DNA from: Bacillota bacterium
GTDB taxonomy: Bacteria > Bacillota > Clostridia > Christensenellales > Aristaeellaceae
Length of the DNA: 64,000 bases
Assembly: GCA_023436585.1 (NCBI GenBank)
Contig: JAEZIN010000018.1
Coordinates: 124,001-188,000, forward strand
Direction: 5' to 3'
In this document: piece by piece, positions 26,663-35,221 of the stretch
How the letters are laid out: every line of letters begins with the position of its first letter
Position numbering within the stretch: position 1 is the first letter of the stretch
The notes under the pieces: model-generated
What the model was told of the DNA's origin: nothing
The model's input: the letters and a program-made list of their open reading frames with translations, nothing else
The model's database searches: none
Position numbers and translations under genes: made by a program

Positions 26663-27537
26663 AGTTCCTGCTCCTTGCTTTTCATCAGCTTCAATTGGAC
26701 CATGGTCACCGCCAGTACGCATAGAAACAACACCGTGGATTTCGCCGTGGCATAGCCGTAGCGGACATTCCCGCGGAAGGCCTCCTCATAAATATTCACC
26801 GCCACGGCCTGGGTGGCCCGGCCGGGACCGCCGCCGGTCAATGTATAGATAACGTCAAACACCTGGAAGGAGGCGTTCAGCGTCCAGAATACGCAAATGG
26901 TAAGAGCTGGACTGATCATGGGAAACACCACGCGCCAGAAAACCTGCCATGCGTTGGCGCCGTCCAGCCTGGCCGCCTCTGTCAGTTGAGGAGATACCCC
27001 CTGCAGCGCGGCCATGTAGATAATCATGAGGTATCCGGCGATACCCCAGATGGATACGGTGACGATGGCGATAAAGGCGTAATTGGGATCACCGATCCAG
27101 GAATGGTCAAGGAACGCAAAGCCCCAGTTGTCGGCCATGAAGTACAGCACCTTGGTAAAGATAAACATCCACATATACCCGCCGATGACCATGCTGATCA
27201 TGTTGGGCAGGTAAAAGACGGTGCGGAAAAGACCCTTCATCCGCCTGCGGGATTCAATGACCACCGCCAGCGTCATGGCGCATACATTGGCCAGGATCAC
27301 CATGACGGCCACATACTTTGCCGTAAAGGCCATGGCGCGCCAGAAGTAGGTGTCGGACAGAATCTCCCTGAAATTATCCAGCCCCACGAATTGAAAGGCT
27401 TTGCTGATGCCGTTCCAGTCGGTCATGGCATAGTAAAGGCCGGAGGCGGCGGGATACAGCTTGAAGGCGGCATATACCAACAGGGCAGGGAAAACGAACA
27501 AAAGCAGCTGCAGGTTCTGCCTGGCTTTTGATTTCAA
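26659..27537 (-). CDS. Sugar ABC transporter permease, MalF/UgpA-like
   Basis: A 292-residue CUT1-type permease with six membrane helices, beginning with a hydrophobic segment LLLFVFPALLVYAAF. The EAA loop is LTEAARLDGANAWQVFWRV. The start codon is TTG at 27537, preceded by GGGAGGG; no better ATG is available upstream. Its stop overlaps the GTG of the second permease by 4 bases. Separated from the binding-protein gene by a strong hairpin that probably lowers permease expression relative to the binding protein. Confidence 0.9.
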   Translation of the reverse strand: MKSKARQNLQLLLFVFPALLVYAAFKLYPAASGLYYAMTDWNGISKAFQFVGLDNFREILSDTYFWRAMAFTAKYVAVMVILANVCAMTLAVVIESRRRMKGLFRTVFYLPNMISMVIGGYMWMFIFTKVLYFMADNWGFAFLDHSWIGDPNYAFIAIVTVSIWGIAGYLMIIYMAALQGVSPQLTEAARLDGANAWQVFWRVVFPMISPALTICVFWTLNASFQVFDVIYTLTGGGPGRATQAVAVNIYEEAFRGNVRYGYATAKSTVLFLCVLAVTMVQLKLMKSKEQEL

Positions 27538-27567
27538 ACACTTCCCTCCCTTCGGTTTGGATAAATT

Positions 27568-27595
27568 GCGGGCAGCAGGCTTGCCTGCTGCCCGC
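27568..27595 (-). promoter_or_regulatory. Intercistronic hairpin between binding protein and permease genes
   Basis: A 13-bp perfect GC-rich stem (27568-27580 with 27583-27595, 2-base loop) without a T-tract on the minus strand. By position it resembles the malE-malF intercistronic hairpins that stabilise or partly terminate the upstream message. Confidence 0.6.
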
Positions 27596-27618
27596 GGCTG
27601 ATATGAACGTATTAACGA

Positions 27619-28863
27619 TTAATTGAGTTTGTTGGCATTTTGGAAGGCTTTATCCATCCGCTCAATGAACTGGTCCTGCGTCACGGTGCCCACGTAGTAT
27701 TCCTGCAGCAGCTTACCCTGCTCGTCTGTGACGGCATTGGGCAGCACCAGGTCCTGATAGGCGCGGCCCTGGGCCACGAAGCTTGAAGCGTCGGCCACCC
27801 AGGACTTGGCTTCAAAGGTGTGCACGGTGGCCAGCGGGTTGAATACGCAGCTTTCGAAGAGGGCGGAGGAGTCCTTGTCGTCCAGCACGTAGTTGGCGAA
27901 CTTAAGCGCCAGGTCCATTTCCTTGCTGCCGGGGTACACCGCCAGCGTGGTGGAGGTGGACAGGTTCACCCTGGTACATTCTATATTGTCGTTGACCGGC
28001 AGCGGGAACACGCCCAGCTTCATATCGGGGTTGGTTTCCATAATGGTGCCTGCGGCCCAGGTGCCCTGCACGAACATGGCGGCCTTGCCCATGGCGAAAT
28101 CGGCGGCGCCGGCCTGGGACCCTTCTTCCATGGCACGCTCAGTGCCGTTTTGCATGATCACGTCGATGGGTCCGAAGATATCGCGGACCTCCGCGTAGGA
28201 GCCTTCATCCTTATACATTCTGGCTACCCAGTCAGGAAGCTCACCGGAAACCTTGCCGCCAAGGGTCAGCGCGGTCATCAGCTGGGGCACCCACTGCTCC
28301 TGATAGGCCAGCATAAAGGGCGTGTAGCCTTTTACCTTGAGGGCCTCACAAACGGCCTTCAGCTCGGTGAGGGTGTTAGGCGGGGTCAGGCCGCATGCTT
28401 CGAAGATGGCCTTGTTGTACAGTACGCCCCAGGCCTGGCTCTCGATGGGCACAGCCATCAGCTTTCCGTCCACGGAAACGGTGGCCTTCACGTTTTCGTA
28501 GATCTTGGCGGCCAGAGGCTCATTGCCAAGGTCCGTCAAGTGCCCGGCCTTGTTGTACAGGCTGATGTTGTTGGCGTGCAGGGTGTACAGGTCGGGGGCG
28601 TCGTCGCCTGCCAAGCGCGCCTGCAGCACACTCTCATACTGGTCGGAGCTGGGCATTTCCAGCGTCACCTTGACGCTTACGTTCTCCTCAGCCAGCATCT
28701 TTGCTTCAAACTGCTCCACATAAGCCTGCCACTGGTCCATGTACTGGGGGAAGCTCATCATGATGTTCAGCTCCGCCTCCCGGGGAGCCTGTGCCGCCAT
28801 CGCCGGCGCAAAAAGGGAAAGCGCCAGGGTCAGGGCAAGGGTCAATACGACCAATTTTTTCAT
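27619..28863 (-). CDS. Extracellular sugar-binding protein of a CUT1 ABC transporter
   Basis: A 414-residue solute-binding protein of the SBP_bac_1 type. The signal peptide is residues 1-24 (FAPAMAAQA cleavage region). Mature-domain features include YNKAIFEACGLTPPNTLTEL and GKAAMFVQGTWA. It delivers an oligosaccharide to the two permeases downstream. Notably there is no lipobox cysteine, unlike the usual lipoprotein anchor in Gram-positive binding proteins. AAAGGAGGG precedes the ATG. The 125-base region upstream, after the YesN gene, contains a GTTCG-4-CGAAC repeat (28885-28898) and probably the regulated promoter. Confidence 0.9.
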   Translation of the reverse strand: MKKLVVLTLALTLALSLFAPAMAAQAPREAELNIMMSFPQYMDQWQAYVEQFEAKMLAEENVSVKVTLEMPSSDQYESVLQARLAGDDAPDLYTLHANNISLYNKAGHLTDLGNEPLAAKIYENVKATVSVDGKLMAVPIESQAWGVLYNKAIFEACGLTPPNTLTELKAVCEALKVKGYTPFMLAYQEQWVPQLMTALTLGGKVSGELPDWVARMYKDEGSYAEVRDIFGPIDVIMQNGTERAMEEGSQAGAADFAMGKAAMFVQGTWAAGTIMETNPDMKLGVFPLPVNDNIECTRVNLSTSTTLAVYPGSKEMDLALKFANYVLDDKDSSALFESCVFNPLATVHTFEAKSWVADASSFVAQGRAYQDLVLPNAVTDEQGKLLQEYYVGTVTQDQFIERMDKAFQNANKLN

Positions 28864-28988
28864 GGGAACCCTCCTTTAATTTCTGTTCGGTCACGAACGA
28901 TGGCTTGATTGTATCTTCTTTTCCCATAAAAAACATTGTCATTTCATAGCCTGTACTTTTGTCAATGTTTAAGGACACAAGCCAGGGC

Positions 28989-30086
28989 TCAGGAGCCTGC
29001 CTTCACCATTTCCCCCGGCGTCATGCCATAAAAGCGCTTGAATGCCTTATAAAAATGGGCGATGTCCGCAAAGCCGGTCAATTCCCCCGTTTCCTTAACG
29101 GGTACACGCAGTACACAGAGCAGTTCCTTGGCCTTTTCCATGCGCAGCCGCATCACGAATTCAGAAAAATTATCGCCCGTATGACTTTTAAACGCCTTGC
29201 TTAAATATTCCCTCGTCACAAAGAACCGGCCCGCCGTCTCTTCCAGCGTGATGCCCTTACTGGCGTTCTCCCGTACATAGCGGACAACGCCTTCCATATC
29301 CAGCCGGCCGCGGGCGCGGATGAGCTTCTCCATGCCGGCGGCGGCCGCCGTGTAGACTATCTGCACGTGATGCAGCATGGCATCATAGGTGGCATCCTGG
29401 CTGAAAACAAACGAGGATTCCACTTTGGAAAGCACATCCGCAACAGTAAACCCTTCCGCCGCGATGTGGCGCTGCAGCGCGCCCATCAGATCATAATACA
29501 GCGCCACCAGCAGCCCCTTTTGCGGCTCCCCTTCGTTTTTTGTGCCGGGCAAAGAGATCAGCCTGTCAAAGCAGCGTTCCAGTATTTCCGGCTTTCCGGA
29601 ACGAAGGCATTCCAGCAAGGCGGAGCGCTGAGAAAGGTATTCTCCGATCCAGCTTACATGCAAAAAGCCGTCCATCCCCTGGGGCTGATCAAATGAAGCA
29701 TGCCTTGATTCCGAAAGCTCCTGAACACACTTTCCCAACTGCTTGTTCAGTTCTTCTGGCTTTACGGGCTTTAACAGATAATCCGTCACGCCAAGGTGCA
29801 TGGCGCTGCGAATATAATTGAAATCATCGTAACCGCTGATGATGACCACCCTGGCCCGCCTATCGGTTTCCCTTACCTTTTCCAGAAGGGATATGCCATT
29901 CTGGCCCGGCATCCTGATATCGGTCAATATGATATCCGGCTTCAACCGGCGGATCAGCTCCAGGCCGTATTCGCCGTCGGAGGCCTCGCCGACAATACTG
30001 AGGTTCAAACGTTCCCACTGCCCCAGGCTTTTGATCACTTCCCTGGTCCAGGGCTCATCGTCAATCAGGACAACGGTGTAGGCCAT
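28989..30086 (-). CDS. YesN-like response regulator with AraC-type DNA-binding domain
   Basis: A 365-residue two-component regulator. The receiver domain (1-125) has acidic pocket Asp9-Asp10, phospho-acceptor Asp56 (LTDIRMP), Ser84 and Lys106. A linker follows, then a C-terminal AraC/XylS double helix-turn-helix (about 265-360; EETAGRFFVTREYLSKAFK and GFADIAHFYKAFKRFYGMTP). It overlaps the kinase gene by 22 bases, so the two are coupled. It probably activates the binding protein-permease-GH5 genes just downstream when phosphorylated by the YesM partner. Confidence 0.9.
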   Translation of the reverse strand: MAYTVVLIDDEPWTREVIKSLGQWERLNLSIVGEASDGEYGLELIRRLKPDIILTDIRMPGQNGISLLEKVRETDRRARVVIISGYDDFNYIRSAMHLGVTDYLLKPVKPEELNKQLGKCVQELSESRHASFDQPQGMDGFLHVSWIGEYLSQRSALLECLRSGKPEILERCFDRLISLPGTKNEGEPQKGLLVALYYDLMGALQRHIAAEGFTVADVLSKVESSFVFSQDATYDAMLHHVQIVYTAAAAGMEKLIRARGRLDMEGVVRYVRENASKGITLEETAGRFFVTREYLSKAFKSHTGDNFSEFVMRLRMEKAKELLCVLRVPVKETGELTGFADIAHFYKAFKRFYGMTPGEMVKAGS

Positions 30087-31858
30087 GCTTCTTCCTCCCT
30101 TGACGCGGGCAGCAGGATGGTAACGTTTGTTCCCTGCCCGGGTTCGCTTTCCACACTCACCCCGTACGGCGCGCCATACTTTAAACGGATTCTGGAATTG
30201 ACATTGTTCAGCCCAATATGGGCGCTGGAGGCGATGGCGTTATCGGCCCCTTTTGCCAGTTCTTCGCGGATATATGCCAGCCTGTCCGGCGCCATGCCCA
30301 GCCCGTTATCAGATACGCTCAGCAGCATGTCACTTTCGCCGGCCGCCCTGGCGGAAAGGGTGATCTCCCATACGCCAGGCTTTTCCGACAGGCCGTGCTC
30401 CAGGCTGTTTTCCACCATGGGCTGCAAAATGAGCTTGGGGATCAGCACCGTGAGCCACTCCGGCGCGATGTCGCAGACCACCTTGATACGACTGCCGAAC
30501 CGCTGGTTCTGTATGGCCAGGTAGCTGTCCAGATACTTGATTTCCTCTCCCAGGGGCACCATTTCCTTGGAAAAGCTCAGGGAATAGCGGAGGATGTCGC
30601 TCAAATCCACCGTTACGCCATAGATTTCCGGCGCGTTTTTCTTCAGCGCCATGCCGCCGATGCTCTGCAATGTGTTGTACAAAAAGTGCGGGTTAATCTG
30701 CGCTTGAAGCGCCCGAAGCTGCGCGGAACGCTTTTCGATTTTCGTTTGAAACTTCTGGGCGATCAGCTCCTGATTCCTTACGATCATCAGGTGGAAGCTC
30801 TCCTCCAGCCGGCCGATTTCATCGGTGCGCAGGCTTGCGTTTTCCTTTAGGCTGTATTCGCGGATGGTCACATGCTGCATTTCCTCAGCCAGCCGCATGA
30901 TGGGGCGGCTTACGATGCGCGTGAATAAAAGGGACAGGCCCAAAGCACCCAGCAGCGCAAAGGCCGCGGCCAGAACGCCGACCAGCAGCGTTTGGCTCAG
31001 CGGGGACGCGATGACGCTGCCGGGGACCAATTGCAGGATTTGCAGCTTTCCCCGGCTGACAGGCCCGTAAAAAAGATAGTTTTGCTGATAAAGCCCTTCC
31101 CCGCGAGTGGTGGCAGGCAATGAACCGAGCAATTCTTTCAGTTTTAAATCATCCCAGGCTTTTGTCCCCTCATCCGTCGCGGCCACCAATTGACCCGCGT
31201 CATTCATCAGCAGCAGCGTCTCGCCTGAATTGGACCGGATGTTGTTCATCAGGTCAAGGAAGGCAGAGGGCTTTAACCGGATCACCGCCAGGGCCAGGGG
31301 CGTATTCGTCTCAAACCGGTTAATTTGATGCATGGCCAGAACCTCACTGCCCTCCCGCAAGAGAACCATGTTGGTCTGCAGTCCTTCCCCTCGGGAGCGC
31401 CACATGGCCAGTTTGTCTCCCGTTTCCAGCAGGGTGGCCCCGGAGCGTTTGGCCGAAAGCACCGTACCGTTTTGCAGGTTGTAAATCTCAATGGAATTAA
31501 TGTTGGCGTCCATGCTGATCATGGCGTTCAGGGCGGTTATCAGCCGCCACCGGGCAGCGTAATCCAGTTCGCCTTCCGGCCGGCACCATTCCTGGATGTC
31601 CGCCTTTGTTTCCTTGTCCACCTCCAGGGTATAGAACTGTTCGGCGTACCCCTTGAGGCTCAATTCGAACCTTTCCTGAAGCCAGCCGATGCTCATATGG
31701 CGTATACCGATTACCTGGCCGTGCAGGGAGTCATACGTTGTTCGCATGGCAAAACCGGTAACCAGCAGCACAAGAACGATGGATATGCCCGCCGTGCCCA
31801 AAAACAGCTTCCGCCGAAGCGGCAGCGCCTTGCGTTTCTCATGTCCGTTTTTCGCCAT
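30065..31858 (-). CDS. YesM-like sensor histidine kinase
   Basis: A 597-residue membrane kinase of the LytS/YesM class. TM1 is about 17-38 and an extracytoplasmic sensor domain spans about 39-285. TM2 is about 288-312, followed by a HAMP domain (about 313-365). The His_kinase domain has phospho-acceptor His391 in QINPHFLYNTLQ, and the ATPase N-box is near Asn484 (MVENSLEHG), with a DNGLGM G-box. GGGGTGACGGAGC precedes the ATG. The ligand is probably an extracellular oligosaccharide or the loaded binding protein; this is inferred from the adjacent ABC transporter genes. Confidence 0.9.
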   Translation of the reverse strand: MAKNGHEKRKALPLRRKLFLGTAGISIVLVLLVTGFAMRTTYDSLHGQVIGIRHMSIGWLQERFELSLKGYAEQFYTLEVDKETKADIQEWCRPEGELDYAARWRLITALNAMISMDANINSIEIYNLQNGTVLSAKRSGATLLETGDKLAMWRSRGEGLQTNMVLLREGSEVLAMHQINRFETNTPLALAVIRLKPSAFLDLMNNIRSNSGETLLLMNDAGQLVAATDEGTKAWDDLKLKELLGSLPATTRGEGLYQQNYLFYGPVSRGKLQILQLVPGSVIASPLSQTLLVGVLAAAFALLGALGLSLLFTRIVSRPIMRLAEEMQHVTIREYSLKENASLRTDEIGRLEESFHLMIVRNQELIAQKFQTKIEKRSAQLRALQAQINPHFLYNTLQSIGGMALKKNAPEIYGVTVDLSDILRYSLSFSKEMVPLGEEIKYLDSYLAIQNQRFGSRIKVVCDIAPEWLTVLIPKLILQPMVENSLEHGLSEKPGVWEITLSARAAGESDMLLSVSDNGLGMAPDRLAYIREELAKGADNAIASSAHIGLNNVNSRIRLKYGAPYGVSVESEPGQGTNVTILLPASREEEAWPTPLS

Positions 31859-31888
31859 GCTCCGTCACCCCATAGCCGGTTTGGGTTG

Positions 31889-31917
31889 ATTGTACACCAT
31901 ACCCTTGTGAAATACAA
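31889..31917 (-). promoter_or_regulatory. Promoter of the YesM/YesN operon
   Basis: TTGTAT (31912-31917), 17-base spacer, TACAAT (31889-31894) on the minus strand, 30 bases before the kinase ATG. Confidence 0.6.
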
Positions 31918-32004
31918 CGCGCGGATAGGATTGGAAAAGGCTTGCCCGCGGCTTTCCAGTCGTTCGTTTTGGAAGTGTGCCTTTTGCAAAGGAGCCTTTT
32001 TTCT

Positions 32005-32033
32005 TTTACTTTCCACATGGATTATGGTACAAT
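32005..32033 (+). promoter_or_regulatory. Promoter of the rimO-pgsA-cinA-recA operon
   Basis: TTTACT (32005-32010), 17-base spacer, TACAAT (32028-32033). No LexA-like palindrome was obvious to me in this region. Confidence 0.65.
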
Positions 32034-32088
32034 GGCTAAGGTATGCAAAAGGATATTCCCCATTTATGCCCCTGAAGGAGTTATGTCA

Positions 32089-33402
32089 ATGCCCGCAACC
32101 GTCGGCGTGGTTTCCCTTGGCTGCACCAAAAACAGGGTGGATACCGAGCAGATGCTGGGTATCCTCCGTCAAAACGGATATCAAATCATTCCAGATGCAA
32201 AAAGCGCTGAAATATTGATCGTCAACACCTGCGGCTTTATCGAATCGGCGAAAACGGAATCCATCGAAACTATTCTGGAAATGGCCGGTCACAAGAAGAC
32301 AGGTGCCTGCCGGCTGCTGGTGGTTACCGGCTGCCTGGCCCAGCGGTATTCCCAAGAGCTGATGAACGATATGCCGGAAATAGACCTCATCCTGGGTGTC
32401 AACCAGTATGGGCGGCTGGTATCCGCCATTGAAAGCGCTCTTTCCGGCAACCGCAGCGCCTATTGCTCGGCCTCCGATGCCTTTTTGGAAACCGACCGCG
32501 TTTTGACCACCCCCACCTATTCCGCCTACATACGCATCGGCGACGGCTGCGACAACCGCTGCGCCTTCTGCGCCATTCCTTTAATCCGTGGCCGCTACCG
32601 TTCCAGGCCGATGGAAAGCATCCTTTCAGAAGTGGAAAGCCTGGCCCGCCAGGGCGTTCGGGAGCATGTGCTGGTGGCCCAGGATACCACCCGCTACGGC
32701 ACCGACTGGCAAAAAACCTCCCTGCTGCCCGAGCTTATGCAAAAGGCCGCCAAAATTGAAGGCGTGGATTGGCTCAGGGTTTTGTACTGCTATCCCGACG
32801 AAGCGGATATCGCGCTGCTTGATACCATGGCGCAAACGCCCAACATCTGCAAGTACCTCGACCTGCCCATCCAGCATATCGATCCTAAGATTTTGCGCCG
32901 CATGCGCAGAAGGGGCGATCCCAGTCACATCCGCGCCTTGCTTGCGGCCGCCAGGGAGCGCGGCTTCGCGTTGCGCACCTCCATCATCGTCGGTTTCCCC
33001 GGTGAAACAGAGGATGATTTCAGCCGCCTATGCGACTTTATACGGGAGCAGCAGTTTGATCGCCTGGGCGCTTTCGCCTTCTCCCCCGAGGAGGGGACGC
33101 CGGCCGCCGATATGGAGGATCAAATCCCGCAGGAAGTGCGGGAAGAACGCCTGGACAAGCTGATGAAGCTGCAGGCTTCCATTTCCCAAAGCTGCAACCA
33201 GCTTCGGGTGGGCACCACCACCAAGGTGCTGATCACCGGCGAACGCGGAAACGGTACATATGCCGGCCGATCAGAGTGGGAAGCGCCTGAAATCGACGGT
33301 GAGATACTGTTCACCTCCCCCGTGCCACTTCAGGTTGGATCGTTCTGTAACGTGCGCATCATAAAGGCAAAGACATATGACCTGATGGGAGAAAAAGCAT
33401 GA
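32089..33402 (+). CDS. rimO: Ribosomal protein S12 methylthiotransferase RimO
   Basis: Radical-SAM enzyme that methylthiolates an aspartate of ribosomal protein S12. The 437 residues match the family (E. coli 441). The N-terminal MTTase domain carries cluster cysteines Cys12, Cys48 and Cys82. The radical-SAM motif CDNRCAFC (Cys154, Cys158, Cys161) follows, and the C-terminal TRAM domain closes the protein. Of two nearby ATGs, 32089 has GAAGGAG at correct spacing; 32083 is too close. First gene of an operon overlapping pgsA by 4 bases, the usual Clostridia/Bacillus context. Confidence 0.93.
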   Translation: MPATVGVVSLGCTKNRVDTEQMLGILRQNGYQIIPDAKSAEILIVNTCGFIESAKTESIETILEMAGHKKTGACRLLVVTGCLAQRYSQELMNDMPEIDLILGVNQYGRLVSAIESALSGNRSAYCSASDAFLETDRVLTTPTYSAYIRIGDGCDNRCAFCAIPLIRGRYRSRPMESILSEVESLARQGVREHVLVAQDTTRYGTDWQKTSLLPELMQKAAKIEGVDWLRVLYCYPDEADIALLDTMAQTPNICKYLDLPIQHIDPKILRRMRRRGDPSHIRALLAAARERGFALRTSIIVGFPGETEDDFSRLCDFIREQQFDRLGAFAFSPEEGTPAADMEDQIPQEVREERLDKLMKLQASISQSCNQLRVGTTTKVLITGERGNGTYAGRSEWEAPEIDGEILFTSPVPLQVGSFCNVRIIKAKTYDLMGEKA

Positions 33403-33944
33403 ACCTGCCCAACCGCCTGTCCCTTGCGCGCGTATTGATGATCCCTGTATGCGTAGCGCTGATGTACGCGGGAACGCCGGTCTTTCAATGGCTGGCGCTT
33501 GCTGCTTTCCTCATCGCCTCCTTTACAGACTTTTTGGACGGGCACATCGCCAGATCACGGAATCTGGTCACTGATTTTGGCAAATTCATTGATCCGGTGG
33601 CCGATAAACTGCTGGTTTTGAGCGTACTGATCATGCTCTCCTCCCAAGGAAAAATTCCCGCGTGGATGACGGTCATCGTTTTGGCCAGGGAGCTTTCCGT
33701 CGACGGGCTGCGCATGGTAGCGTCGCTGACTGGCAAGGTGATCGCGGCAGGCAAGCTTGGCAAAATCAAGACCGTGACGCAGATGGTGACCATTTCCCTT
33801 CTCCTTGTGGACAACTGGCCCTTTGGCGCTTTCCCGGTTTCCGGCATCCTGTCGTATGCCATGGTGGCCATCACCTTATGGTCCGGCGTGGATTACTTTG
33901 TAAAGAACCGTTCCGTTTTGTCTTTTCAGGAGGAGCAGAAATGA
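33399..33944 (+). CDS. pgsA: CDP-diacylglycerol-glycerol-3-phosphate 3-phosphatidyltransferase
   Basis: Membrane enzyme making phosphatidylglycerol phosphate, the committed step to phosphatidylglycerol and cardiolipin. The 181 residues have about six helices and the CDP-alcohol phosphotransferase motif DGHIAR...GKFIDPVADK (D-G-x2-A-R-x8-G-x3-D-x3-D) at about 46-68. Start and stop overlap rimO and cinA by 4 bases each. It uses CDP-diacylglycerol from CdsA, encoded at 60179-61009. Confidence 0.95.
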   Translation: MNLPNRLSLARVLMIPVCVALMYAGTPVFQWLALAAFLIASFTDFLDGHIARSRNLVTDFGKFIDPVADKLLVLSVLIMLSSQGKIPAWMTVIVLARELSVDGLRMVASLTGKVIAAGKLGKIKTVTQMVTISLLLVDNWPFGAFPVSGILSYAMVAITLWSGVDYFVKNRSVLSFQEEQK

Positions 33945-35203
33945 TAGCCGAGATCCTGTGCGTAGGCACGGAGCTTTTGATGGGTCAAATTGTAAACACC
34001 AACGCACAGTTTTTGAGCAGGCGGCTAAGCGAGTTGGGCGTTAGCTGCTACCACCACACCACTGTGGGCGACAACGATCTCCGGCTGCAGGCGGCCTACA
34101 AGCTGGCCCTGTCCCGGGCGGATGTGGTCATCACCTCCGGGGGCCTTGGCCCAACGGTGGATGATATCACCAAGCGTTCCGCCGCCAAGGTGCTGGATAA
34201 GCCTCTTGTGCTCCGCCCGGAAGCGGAGGAGATGGTAAGGGCGCGCTTTGCCCTCATATGCCGCCCCATGGCACAAAACAACCTGTCCCAGGCCATGTTC
34301 ACCCCAGATACCACCGTACTTTTCAACCCCAATGGTACGGCGCCGGGGGCCATGGTGCCCGCCGGGGAGGGAAAGGTGATTTTCCACCTGCCCGGGCCGC
34401 CCATCGAGCTGGAGCCCATGTTTGACCTGCATATCGCGCCGTGGCTGCAAAACCACAGCCATATGTGCTTTGAAAGCCGGTACATCCGCATCTTCGGCAT
34501 GGGCGAAAGCGATGTGGATGTAAGGCTTGCCGACCTGGAGGAGATGGGCAACCCCACCCTGTCCCCCTATTGCTCTTTGGGCGAGGTGCAGCTTCGCGCC
34601 ACCGCCGCCGCGGCCACGAAGGAAGAGGCCCTTGCGCTCCTTTTGCCCAGGGTGGAAGAAGTCAAAGCCCGCCTGGGCGATGTGGTCTACTCCGTGGACC
34701 CTGACAACAAGGGCTCCCTGGCCGCCTCCGCCATGGCCGCGCTGAAGGAAAAAGGGCTTACCGCGGCCGTAGCCGAGAGCCTCACCGGAGGGATGATCTG
34801 CGAAGCATTGACGAATGTACCCGGCGCATCTGCCGTGCTATTGGGTGGGTTTATCACCTATACGGAGCAAATGAAGACCGGTATGCTGAACGTAAGCGAA
34901 GAACTCCTTCATGCCAATGGCGCGGTCAGCGAGGAATGCGCCAGGGCCATGGCGGAAAACGCGCTTAGAGTCGCCGGCAGTGATGTGGCCGTATCGGCCA
35001 CCGGCTTTGCCGGCCCGGACGGCGGAACGCCGGAAGCCCCCGTGGGCACCGTGTTCATCGGGCTGGCCACAAGGGAAGGCACCACCGTGACGAGGCTCCG
35101 GCTCGCCGGCAGCCGCCACCGCATACGAACCATCGCCACACTGCACGCGCTCAATGCCCTGCGCCTTGGCGCATGGGCTTCAACCAATTCATTGCATTCA
35201 TAA
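33941..35203 (+). CDS. cinA: CinA, nicotinamide mononucleotide deamidase / ADP-ribose pyrophosphatase family
   Basis: A 420-residue two-domain protein. The N-terminal MoCF-like domain (about 1-170) opens with AEILCVGTELLMGQIVNTN and contains TSGGLGPTVDD. The C-terminal NMN deamidase-type domain (about 255-415) contains ESLTGGMICEALTNVPGAS and GFAGPDGGTPEAPVGTVFI. Relatives recycle NMN, and in naturally competent bacteria associate with RecA. The frame stays open upstream through pgsA, but GGAGGAG marks ATG 33941. It lies 18 bases before recA, in the classical cinA-recA order. Confidence 0.95.
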   Translation: MIAEILCVGTELLMGQIVNTNAQFLSRRLSELGVSCYHHTTVGDNDLRLQAAYKLALSRADVVITSGGLGPTVDDITKRSAAKVLDKPLVLRPEAEEMVRARFALICRPMAQNNLSQAMFTPDTTVLFNPNGTAPGAMVPAGEGKVIFHLPGPPIELEPMFDLHIAPWLQNHSHMCFESRYIRIFGMGESDVDVRLADLEEMGNPTLSPYCSLGEVQLRATAAAATKEEALALLLPRVEEVKARLGDVVYSVDPDNKGSLAASAMAALKEKGLTAAVAESLTGGMICEALTNVPGASAVLLGGFITYTEQMKTGMLNVSEELLHANGAVSEECARAMAENALRVAGSDVAVSATGFAGPDGGTPEAPVGTVFIGLATREGTTVTRLRLAGSRHRIRTIATLHALNALRLGAWASTNSLHS

Positions 35204-35221
35204 GAAAGGCGGGATCGCTCC

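Noticed and set aside
28885..28898. GTTCG-4-CGAAC inverted repeat as an SOS or LexA box
   Set aside because: It resembles but does not match the Gram-positive LexA site (GAAC-4-GTTC has the opposite arm orientation) and lies before a sugar-binding protein gene; at most a weak operator candidate.
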